9,849 nt of DNA, from the NCBI GenBank assembly GCA_937139435.1, contig CAKZPX010000287.1, positions 1 through 9,849 on the forward strand. The letters are read 5' to 3'. Positions within the stretch are counted from its first letter, which is position 1. Each line of letters begins with the position of its first letter. The notes beneath the pieces were generated by a model. The model saw nothing but the letters and a program-made list of their open reading frames with translations, did no database searches and had not been told where the DNA came from. The position numbers and the translations under genes are program-made. This DNA comes from an uncultured bacterium (GTDB lineage: Bacteria; Hydrothermota; Tepidihabitantia; Tepidihabitantales; Tepidihabitantaceae). Positions 1 through 5,652 of this stretch are shown here, one piece after another.

Positions 1-753
1 TAGAAAGCCGCCATGGTGAAAAAAGTGAATCTCATCAAAACCAGCCCGTTGCAAAATCCGTTTTATATCCTCGGTTGAATAAGCCCGCTCCTGATGAACC
101 TCTTCCAGTTTTTCACCCGGTGTTCCATCAGGCAATTTCTCCCAGAATGTCAACCGCAGGGTTGATATCCTTGTCCCGGGGTCAAAATAATTCTGCCAGA
201 TTGATATAATATCCTCTGTCTCCCGGGTAAGCGTCCTTGTCCCCCAACCCTCAGCCAGACCGTAAATGGTGTTCACATCAAAGGCAAAAACCCCACCCGG
301 CATCAGCGCCCGGAACACACAGCTGAAACACCGCTCCAGGTCCTCCTCGGTCAAAAGGTAGTTAATACTATCATAAAGCGATATCGCCGCATCCACCCGG
401 TAGGGCAGTTGAAAATCCCGGATATCGGCACACACCACCTCAACCGGCAGATTCCCCTTTTTCTTCTCCAGCACCGCCAGCATCTCCTGGGAGCGGTCAA
501 CACCAATCACCCGGTAACCCCGTTCCGCCAGCAGTATTGTAGGGATACCGGTGCCGCAGGCAACATCAAGCACCGTGCGGGGTAGAATCCGGGGCTCTCC
601 TTCTTCCCGGCGATACCAGCGCCGAAAAATCTTCTCCACATAGTTAACCCAGCCCTGATAATCCACATAGCGCATCATAAACCGGTCATAATACCGGGCA
701 AATCGGGCAAAGGGCAATGCCGATTCCGGCACCCTTTTCAGTGGTTCGGTCAT
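1..753 (-). CDS. class I SAM-dependent methyltransferase (3' end cut by window edge)
   Basis: This frame is open from an ATG at 753 to the left edge, giving 251 codons with no stop. The family is usually about 250 residues, so only the last few are likely missing. It should transfer a methyl group from S-adenosylmethionine to an unidentified small molecule or protein in the cytoplasm. The SAM-binding motif I (VLDVACGTG, about residues 61-69) is followed by the acidic ribose-binding GVD (84-86) and an ADIRDF segment (109-114). The later strand FAFDVNT (157-162) is typical of the Methyltransf_25/11 fold. The N-terminal part (YYDRFM, then YVDYQGWVNYVEKIF) resembles the DesVI-like branch of these enzymes. 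No substrate can be read from the sequence. A strong promoter sits directly upstream, giving a leader of only about 6 nt (GAGGGT), so the start at 753 is well supported. The gene diverges from the M23 peptidase gene. Confidence 0.9.
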   Translation of the reverse strand, partial: MTEPLKRVPESALPFARFARYYDRFMMRYVDYQGWVNYVEKIFRRWYRREEGEPRILPRTVLDVACGTGIPTILLAERGYRVIGVDRSQEMLAVLEKKKGNLPVEVVCADIRDFQLPYRVDAAISLYDSINYLLTEEDLERCFSCVFRALMPGGVFAFDVNTIYGLAEGWGTRTLTRETEDIISIWQNYFDPGTRISTLRLTFWEKLPDGTPGEKLEEVHQERAYSTEDIKRILQRAGFDEIHFFHHGGFL

Positions 754-765
754 ACCCTCGCCATC

Positions 766-793
766 AATATAACCAACCCTTCACTGCTGTCAA
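766..793 (-). promoter_or_regulatory. sigma70-type promoter of the methyltransferase gene
   Basis: Read on the minus strand there is a perfect -35 TTGACA (788-793), a 16-nt spacer and a -10 TATATT (766-771, 5 of 6). The predicted transcription start is near 759, only about 6 nt before the ATG at 753. The match is seen in sequence; promoter activity is inferred. Confidence 0.75.
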
Positions 794-827
794 CCCTTCT
801 CCACTTACCCCTGTAGCAGGTGTTGTT

Positions 828-837
828 CTCAGCTGAG
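828..837. other. 10-bp perfect palindrome between divergent promoters
   Basis: CTCAGCTGAG reads the same on both strands. It lies between the two divergent promoters, 11 bp upstream of the -35 box of the M23 peptidase gene. An operator role is possible, but a single 10-bp palindrome can occur by chance. Confidence 0.3.
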
Positions 838-848
838 GTTTTCTCCTT

Positions 849-876
849 TTGACTTTTGCTATTACAGGAATATAAT
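849..876 (+). promoter_or_regulatory. sigma70-type promoter of the M23 peptidase gene
   Basis: TTGACT (849-854, 5 of 6) is followed by a 16-nt spacer and a perfect TATAAT (871-876). Transcription should start around 882-885, which places the ATG at 885 at or within 3 nt of the RNA 5' end. This makes the upstream in-frame TTG at 876 impossible as a start for this transcript, because it overlaps the -10 box. Confidence 0.75.
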
Positions 877-884
877 TGTTTATT

Positions 885-2195
885 ATGCGGCTGTTTGTTC
901 TTTTAATTCTCAGCATCTTACCGGTATTTGCCACCTTCTGGCCCATCCCACCGATTAACCAACCTCACCCTCTGGGCAACAACTGGGGCAACTATCAGGA
1001 TTATGGCTCTGGTCCTTATTTTCACAATGGCATTGATGTAATCACCCCGGATACCAGCGGTGTTGAGGTGCGGGCGGTAGCCCACGGCTGGGTAAAGGCG
1101 TGGGGAACAATCCAGCAGGAACTGCACTACCGGATTGCGGTCTGCGACTCGCCCCTTACTTTTACCGGTCGAGCAGAGGGCTGGCTCTATGCCCACATTG
1201 ACCCCAGCCGCTATCATAAAAATCTCGGTGACGAAGTGCAGGAGGGTGAACTCATCGGCTATCTTGTCCCATGGCCGATTGATGCCTCGTTTGACCATTG
1301 CCACTTTGCCCGCATCTCAGATACCGGTGCTACCTGGCAGCGGTTTCCCAGCCCGACCTGGTGGTTTATCCAGAATCCGTTAACCCTGATTCAACCCAAT
1401 ACCGACTTGCTCGCACCGGTATTCCAGGATGCTCGATCCGGTCAGCGTTTTGCCTTTTGCCGGAACAACACCTCCACCTATCTTAACCCCAATAACCTCT
1501 CCGGCGACGTTGATATCATCGCCCGGATTTACGACAAAACCGGCTTCTCTACCGGCAATGACACCTGGGACAAACTTGCCCCCTATCTGATTGAATACTC
1601 AATCAAAACCGCAGGGGGCACGGTTGTTGTCCCGTGGACAATTGGGGTCGTCTTTCACGGTCGGCTTGAGGCACAGAATGTCAACGTCGTTTATAAAAAC
1701 GATAACACCTGCCGCTCCCGGGGTGACTACGAACGCCGGGAATACTACTACATCGTAACTAATACCGATGGCGACAGTATGATTGAAGCAACCGATGCCA
1801 ATGGTAAATGGGCAACCGGTGAAGTGGGAGATGGCAACTACTGGGTTTATGTGCGGGCAAGCGATGTCGTCGGGAACACCACGATTGACTCAATGCTGGT
1901 CACCACCAGTAACGGCGTTCCGGTTGCCGAAACAAAAGAGGCAGTCCTCACCGCACCGCTCACTGTCCGAACCGGTCCTGGTGTGGCTCAGATCAACCTT
2001 ACCCTTTCCCGTACCACCCCCGGCAGTCTAACGGTTGTTGATCCCGCTGGTCGGCAGGTGGCGGTTCTAAAATTGGGCATCCTTCCTGCGGGTTACCAGT
2101 CCTACACCTTTACACCACCCGCTGATGGCGTTTACTTTGCCCGACTGAAATTTCACCCACACACCGCCACCGTAAAATGGACCGCCATTAAATAA
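885..2195 (+). CDS. secreted M23-family metallopeptidase-like protein with C-terminal FlgD/T9SS-like domain
   Basis: The product is 436 residues from the ATG at 885. An in-frame TTG at 876 has an AGGAA 5 nt upstream but overlaps the promoter -10 box, so I prefer 885. Residues 1-16 form a signal peptide (MRLF plus a hydrophobic run, likely cut after LPVFA). The peptidase domain spans about residues 25-175 and carries the M23/LytM metal and catalytic pattern: HxxxD (H47, D51, in FHNGID), YAH with H104, and HxH (H138, H140, in DHCHF). M23 enzymes usually cut peptide cross-bridges in peptidoglycan or other glycine-rich peptides outside the membrane. Residues about 180-350 are beta-rich and unassigned. 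Residues about 357-436 (ending GVYFARL...KWTAIK) resemble FlgD-like or type IX sorting domains, suggesting surface attachment or secretion. The gene ends tail-to-tail with the carbonic-anhydrase-like gene, overlapping by 8 bp. Peptidase class is firm; the sorting-domain assignment is moderate. Confidence 0.85.
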   Translation: MRLFVLLILSILPVFATFWPIPPINQPHPLGNNWGNYQDYGSGPYFHNGIDVITPDTSGVEVRAVAHGWVKAWGTIQQELHYRIAVCDSPLTFTGRAEGWLYAHIDPSRYHKNLGDEVQEGELIGYLVPWPIDASFDHCHFARISDTGATWQRFPSPTWWFIQNPLTLIQPNTDLLAPVFQDARSGQRFAFCRNNTSTYLNPNNLSGDVDIIARIYDKTGFSTGNDTWDKLAPYLIEYSIKTAGGTVVVPWTIGVVFHGRLEAQNVNVVYKNDNTCRSRGDYERREYYYIVTNTDGDSMIEATDANGKWATGEVGDGNYWVYVRASDVVGNTTIDSMLVTTSNGVPVAETKEAVLTAPLTVRTGPGVAQINLTLSRTTPGSLTVVDPAGRQVAVLKLGILPAGYQSYTFTPPADGVYFARLKFHPHTATVKWTAIK

Positions 2196-2616
2196 CCCTT
2201 CCCACCTGTCCGAGCCGCACCTTACCAGCACAACACTGCCCACCCAGCGCATCAACCCAGAGACCGATAACCTCAACCCCCTTTTCTGCCACACCCCATC
2301 CCCGAACCACCTCTATCGCCGCAGCAATCTGTTTTAACTGCTCCTCTTTTCCCACCGGATTACCAGCACAGTCATAATGACCCACCACCGCCACCAGACA
2401 GGAGCCGTGACGCTCAACCGATATCTCCACACAGCGCTTTATCGCCGCCACCACCCCGGGTTCCTTGTTTTCACTGAGCAACTTAATCGGACCGGACTGG
2501 GTAATCATATCCACATAATCCGCCTGGTAATTTTCCTTAAGCCAGTTTATTACTGGTAGTTGTACCCGACCGTCCATACAGTTTATTGCGGTAACAAAAC
2601 TACATTTTTTTACCAT
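2188..2616 (-). CDS. carbonic-anhydrase-like zinc protein (beta-CA type, Pro_CA_2-like)
   Basis: This short protein of 142 residues carries the beta-carbonic-anhydrase zinc pattern. CxDxR appears as CMDGR (C13, D15, R17) and HxxC as HYDC (H80, C83), followed by AGNP. In beta-carbonic anhydrases the two cysteines and the histidine bind zinc and the Asp-Arg pair gates the site, allowing reversible hydration of CO2 to bicarbonate. The protein is shorter than a classical beta-enzyme (about 200 residues) and resembles the small 'putative carbonic anhydrase' family, whose activity is not well established, so the reaction is inferred. A C-terminal QCCAG (127-131) adds two further cysteines. The ATG at 2616 lies inside the end of the flavoprotein gene (17-bp overlap) and has AAAGGA about 7 nt upstream, so the two are probably translated from one mRNA. 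No terminator is visible at its 3' end. Confidence 0.8.
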   Translation of the reverse strand: MVKKCSFVTAINCMDGRVQLPVINWLKENYQADYVDMITQSGPIKLLSENKEPGVVAAIKRCVEISVERHGSCLVAVVGHYDCAGNPVGKEEQLKQIAAAIEVVRGWGVAEKGVEVIGLWVDALGGQCCAGKVRLGQVGRVI

Positions 2617-3877
2617 AAGTTAATCCTTTTCTCTTTTCTAAAACCCCTGCAACTGTCCGGGCAACGGTTAACCCGCTCGCCCAGGCAAAGTGCAGGTTAT
2701 AACCACCGCTCTCAGCCCAGATGTCCAGCACCTCACCGGCAAAGAAAAGACCGGAAAACCTTCTTGCTGCCATCGTTGTCATATCAACCTCTTCCAGACA
2801 AACCCCGCCGCCACTCACCGTTGCCCGTGCTAAAGGCTCAATTCCGACGATATCAAACCTCGTGCCCCTTAAACCGTCAATCAACCTCTCTATCTCCGCT
2901 TTGCTCAATACTGTCAACCGGTGCACACCCGGCACGCCCACCTGCTCACAGAGAAATTCGGCAACCCGTCGCGCCACATACCTCCTCAACAGCGTGTTCA
3001 CCTGCAGCAACGGTCGCTCCTGCTGCAGACGGAGCCATTCCAGACGGAGATTCTCTTTGTCTTTTTCTGGCACCCAGTCAACAGTCACGACAACACCCTT
3101 TCCCTCCTGCAAAGCCCGACCAGCAAAACCGCTGATGTTCATCACTGCCGAACCAGAGATGTACTCATGGGCGAAGATAAAATTTCCCCGCTGGGGCCGG
3201 ACCCCGGTAACATTAATCCTCACCTCAACCAGCTGCTGGGTTATCCCGGCCAGGGAGCGGATATCCTCTTCAGGTCGCAGCGCCGCCAGCGCCGGAAAGA
3301 AAGGCGTGGTCTTTATTCCCAGCGTCCTGACAAGCAACACCCCATCCCCGGTTGAGCCGGTTTGCGGATAACTGGCGCCACCGGTTGCCAGACAGAGATT
3401 ATCCGCCTGGAACTCCTCTCCTTTCTCCAGCACCACCCGCCACCCGGGTTCAATCCGTTTTACCTTTGCCCGTGTCCGTATTTCTACACCGGCAGCCAGC
3501 GCTGCTGCCACCAACCGATCTCGTACCATACTGGCAGGACCCGCTTTTCTCTCTTCCCGTCCCGGTACCACCGGCCACACACAACCATCATCATCCACCC
3601 GGTGATTTATCCCCAGACAAGAAAAAAAGTTAATAATCGTCTGATAACTGAATCGGCGCAAAATAGGCAGTATTAACTCCGGGGCACAGTCAAACCTTTT
3701 TGCCATCTCCCGGGGTAAATCGGTGTGGGTGAAATTACATTTTCTCCCGCCGGTTAGAGCAATTTTATTACCACACCTATCGGTCTTTTCTAAAAGAAGA
3801 ACCTTCAGCCCCAACCTGCCTCCCTCAACTGCACAGGCAAGACCCGCCGCACCGCCACCAACAACGATTAAATCCAT
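2600..3877 (-). CDS. NAD(P)/FAD-dependent oxidoreductase, YhiN/HI0933/BaiN family
   Basis: The product is a 425-residue cytoplasmic flavoprotein, close to the usual length of about 400. The N-terminal Rossmann FAD site is IVVGGGAAGLACA (4-16), ending in the ribose-binding acid of LLLEK (E30). The family signature GNKIALTGGRKCNFTH (36-51) follows. Further family blocks are ATGGASYPQTGSTGDG (164-179), the HEYISGSAVMNIS segment (237-249), and a C-terminal FAD-contacting block GLFFAGEVLDIWAESGGYNL (376-395). This family is widespread and mostly uncharacterised. BaiN was proposed to act in bile acid dehydroxylation, so no substrate should be assumed. The start at 3877 lies 10 nt from one perfect TATAAT, giving an almost leaderless mRNA. 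The 3' end overlaps the carbonic-anhydrase-like gene by 17 bp, making a two-gene operon. Confidence 0.88.
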   Translation of the reverse strand: MDLIVVGGGAAGLACAVEGGRLGLKVLLLEKTDRCGNKIALTGGRKCNFTHTDLPREMAKRFDCAPELILPILRRFSYQTIINFFSCLGINHRVDDDGCVWPVVPGREERKAGPASMVRDRLVAAALAAGVEIRTRAKVKRIEPGWRVVLEKGEEFQADNLCLATGGASYPQTGSTGDGVLLVRTLGIKTTPFFPALAALRPEEDIRSLAGITQQLVEVRINVTGVRPQRGNFIFAHEYISGSAVMNISGFAGRALQEGKGVVVTVDWVPEKDKENLRLEWLRLQQERPLLQVNTLLRRYVARRVAEFLCEQVGVPGVHRLTVLSKAEIERLIDGLRGTRFDIVGIEPLARATVSGGGVCLEEVDMTTMAARRFSGLFFAGEVLDIWAESGGYNLHFAWASGLTVARTVAGVLEKRKGLTYGKKM

Positions 3878-3882
3878 AACCT

Positions 3883-3893
3883 ATTATATTATA
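3883..3893 (-). promoter_or_regulatory. overlapping twin TATAAT -10 boxes upstream of the YhiN-family gene
   Basis: On the minus strand two perfect TATAAT hexamers share one base (3888-3893 and 3883-3888). The distal one predicts a transcription start near 3881 and a leader of about 4 nt (GGTT) before the ATG at 3877. The proximal one would start inside the ATG. No good -35 box is present (best about 2 of 6), so strength is uncertain. Confidence 0.45.
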
Positions 3894-3977
3894 ACAAGAT
3901 GGCTTAAAATCCAGAAAACTCTATCTCGGATTAAATCACTGGAAACCAGATTGCGTTTTTGGTAGTCTAATTTAGTA

Positions 3978-4060
3978 GAGGGCACGAAGGCCCGGTACAT
4001 CAAAGGCTCGGTCAACACAATTGCCGCGTAACTGGGCTTTGCGTGACCCTCACCATTTTT
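3978..4060 (+). ncRNA. long bulged hairpin plus U-run; candidate small RNA or terminator-like element
   Basis: The segment folds into one irregular rod. GAGGG (3978-3982) pairs with CCCTC (4047-4051), CACG (3983-3986) with CGTG (4042-4045), and AAGGCCC (3987-3993) with GGGCTTT (4034-4040). This gives 16 pairs interrupted only by single bulges at 4046 and 4041. Above it GTAC (3995-3998) pairs with 4028-4032 around one bulge, and CGG-T-CAA (4009-4015) pairs with TTGCCG (4021-4026) around a 5-nt loop. Five Ts follow at 4056-4060. The single wobble (G3989 with T4038) is a legal G-U pair only on the plus strand, and only that strand ends in a U-run, so I place the RNA there. I see no convincing plus-strand promoter. 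It could be an RNA gene, a terminator for antisense transcription, or a palindromic repeat remnant. It is not recognisable as SRP RNA, tRNA or a known riboswitch. Confidence 0.4.
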
Positions 4061-4092
4061 AATTGCCTTTTACCCCGCTTATTAATTTTAAT

Positions 4093-4125
4093 AAAAAGGG
4101 TAGTTGGCCAACACCGCCAACTACC
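4093..4125 (-). terminator. intrinsic terminator of asnA
   Basis: On the minus strand, GGTAGTTGGC pairs perfectly with GCCAACTACC (4116-4125 with 4099-4108), a 10-bp stem with a 7-nt loop. It is followed after one C by five Ts (4093-4097). It begins about 18 bp after the asnA stop codon and separates asnA from the downstream flavoprotein operon. Confidence 0.88.
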
Positions 4126-4143
4126 ACTTTAAACTGCTCGGCG

Positions 4144-5406
4144 TTACTTCAGCACATAGATATTATGCTTCTCACATATCTCGTGCAACTGTTTGGGCCA
4201 CACGGTTACCGTCACTTCGCCAAGATGTGCCTTGCGCAGAAGAAGCATATAGGTTCTTCCCTGCCCGATACCACCACCGATAGAAAGGGGCAACTCATCA
4301 TTCATTATCATCCGGTGATAGGGCAATGACAGCCGATCAAGTTGTCCCGACATCTCCAGCTGCATCCGCAAAGTCTCCTTTGTCACCCTGATACCCATTG
4401 AAGACAACTCATGACGACGTCTGGTAAGCGGATTCCACACTAAGATGTCACCGTTTAACCCGTGGGTGTCTTTTCCGGTCCAGTGCGAAGTATCGGTAAT
4501 CCAGTCATCATAATCCGCTGCCCGCATCTCATGGGGTAACCCATCCTTCAGCGGATAGCCAATCCCGATAATGAACACCGCTGGCGCGAACTCCTGCAAC
4601 AACCTGGTCTCACGCTGCTTGCGGGGCAGGTCGGGATACATCTCCAGGATCTCCTCAGCATGAATAAAGGTCAATTCCTTGGGCAAATTGGGATAGCGAG
4701 GGTCCTTGAGCTGAGGATACATCTCCTGAACAAACTCCTCGGCACCGGTTATTACCTTCCAGATCTTCCGCACGGTATCCTTAAGATACTCCAGGTTACG
4801 GTCCTCTGCCGTGATTACCTTCTCCCAATCCCACTGGTCCACATAGGAGGAGTGGTCATGGTCAAGAAAGTAGTCCTTCCGCACCGCCCGCATATCGGTG
4901 TTGATCCCCTCACCTACCTTACAGCCAAACTGCTTCAGCGCCCACCTCTTCCATTTTGTCGCTGCCTGGACAACCTGGGCATTAATCCGGGGATAGATAC
5001 CAAGTCCGCAGGGAAACTCAACCGGTGTTCTTGAACCATCCCGGTCAAGGTTATCATTCATCCCGCTCTCCCGCTCAACAATCAACGGCACCTGCACCAT
5101 CTGCAGATTCAACTCCCGCGCCAGACCATCTTCAATGTACTTCTTCACCGCATAGAGCGCCTTCATCGTCTCCATATTATCCAAAATCGGTCGGTAATCA
5201 TTCGGAAGAACCTTCTCTACCTCTTCATAGGTTCCCACGCCCGGTCCTGCCAGGTCCGCCTTTTTCTTCTCCAAAAGTGTCGGTACCGTCTGCTTTGCCT
5301 TTGCCACTCTCCTTTTAGAAACATTCTTTGACACCTTTTTCTTCGGGGTCTGCTTGATTACCTTCTTGGTAGTTTTCTTAGCCACCTTTTTCTGCTTTTT
5401 CTTCAT
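4144..5406 (-). CDS. asnA: aspartate-ammonia ligase (AsnA-type asparagine synthetase) with lysine-rich N-terminal tail
   Basis: AsnA makes asparagine from aspartate, ammonia and ATP (yielding AMP and pyrophosphate) in the cytoplasm, and has a class II aminoacyl-tRNA-synthetase-like fold. Its conserved blocks are all present: KWKR (151-154), HSSYVDQWDWE (185-195), LNGDILVWNP (317-326), ELSSMGIRV (333-341) and GGGIGQGR (377-384). The substrate and ATP contact residues known from the E. coli enzyme are intact. The protein is 420 residues against about 330-345 for the family. The extra length is an N-terminal tail: residues 1-50 contain 20 Lys and 2 Arg with one acidic residue, before the normal core begins near YRPILDNMETMKAL (71-84). 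The start at 5406 is supported by an AGGAG about 10 nt upstream and by a promoter giving a leader of about 67 nt. It is a single-gene unit with its own promoter and terminator, and the leader contains a small dyad. The tail's role is unknown. Confidence 0.95.
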   Translation of the reverse strand: MKKKQKKVAKKTTKKVIKQTPKKKVSKNVSKRRVAKAKQTVPTLLEKKKADLAGPGVGTYEEVEKVLPNDYRPILDNMETMKALYAVKKYIEDGLARELNLQMVQVPLIVERESGMNDNLDRDGSRTPVEFPCGLGIYPRINAQVVQAATKWKRWALKQFGCKVGEGINTDMRAVRKDYFLDHDHSSYVDQWDWEKVITAEDRNLEYLKDTVRKIWKVITGAEEFVQEMYPQLKDPRYPNLPKELTFIHAEEILEMYPDLPRKQRETRLLQEFAPAVFIIGIGYPLKDGLPHEMRAADYDDWITDTSHWTGKDTHGLNGDILVWNPLTRRRHELSSMGIRVTKETLRMQLEMSGQLDRLSLPYHRMIMNDELPLSIGGGIGQGRTYMLLLRKAHLGEVTVTVWPKQLHEICEKHNIYVLK

Positions 5407-5454
5407 ACTTGGTGCACTCCTTTCGATTTATTGATTTCTTTATATTGCCAACAC

Positions 5455-5469
5455 GTTACGAAATGTAAC
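5455..5469. other. dyad symmetry in the asnA leader (possible operator or RNA hairpin)
   Basis: GTTAC-5-nt-GTAAC lies 4-18 nt downstream of the predicted asnA transcription start. It could bind a dimeric regulator as DNA or form a 5-bp hairpin at the mRNA 5' end. The arms are short, so this is tentative. Confidence 0.35.
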
Positions 5470-5479
5470 TGATTATAAA

Positions 5480-5508
5480 AGCATACCCGCTGAATATTAT
5501 TCTGTCAA
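5480..5508 (-). promoter_or_regulatory. sigma70-type promoter of asnA
   Basis: On the minus strand there is a perfect TTGACA (5503-5508), a 17-nt spacer and TATGCT (5480-5485, 4 of 6). The predicted start is near 5473. A second TATAAT at 5472-5477 lacks a usable -35 box. Confidence 0.65.
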
Positions 5509-5618
5509 GTGTCTGCTCTATTAACCTATTCAGGGCGTTAAAACAAAATTAACATTTATTTAATCCGGAACTCTTTTCCCTTGGTTAAAAAATCTTAAAA
5601 ATAATTTAAATATTTTAC

Positions 5619-5646
5619 TTGACAGGGGAATGTTTTGTCTTAAAAT
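5619..5646 (+). promoter_or_regulatory. sigma70-type promoter of the candidate structured RNA
   Basis: A perfect TTGACA (5619-5624), a 16-nt spacer and TAAAAT (5641-5646, 5 of 6) predict a start near 5653, just before the first paired bases of the RNA. The nine bases ACTTGACAG at its -35 are shared with the asnA promoter facing the other way. Confidence 0.7.
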
Positions 5647-5652
5647 TAATCA

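Noticed and set aside
784..819. CTGCT...AGCAG inverted arms in the divergent intergenic region
   Set aside because: Five-bp arms separated by 26 nt are too weak to support a hairpin or operator.
876..884. TTG at 876 as start of the M23 peptidase gene, with AGGAA 5 nt upstream
   Set aside because: It overlaps the last base of a perfect TATAAT, so it would not be in the mRNA made from that promoter. The ATG at 885 still gives a complete signal peptide.
918..1304. 128-codon minus-strand frame opposite the M23 peptidase
   Set aside because: It lies antisense to the conserved catalytic domain and has no family features.
2560..3371. Long plus-strand open frames (up to 216 codons) opposite the YhiN-family gene
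   Set aside because: They are antisense shadows of a well-conserved flavoprotein, rich in Pro, Ser and Arg, with no recognisable domain.
4032..4045. Minus-strand ACGCAAAGCC, resembling the core of c-di-GMP-I (GEMM) riboswitches
   Set aside because: The partner GGCAAACC half and the tetraloop-receptor helix are missing, no minus-strand leader fits, and the same bases are explained by the plus-strand hairpin.
4079..4094. AT-only inverted repeat TTATTA-ATTT-TAATAA
   Set aside because: Short and AT-only, expected by chance in AT-rich DNA beside the asnA terminator.
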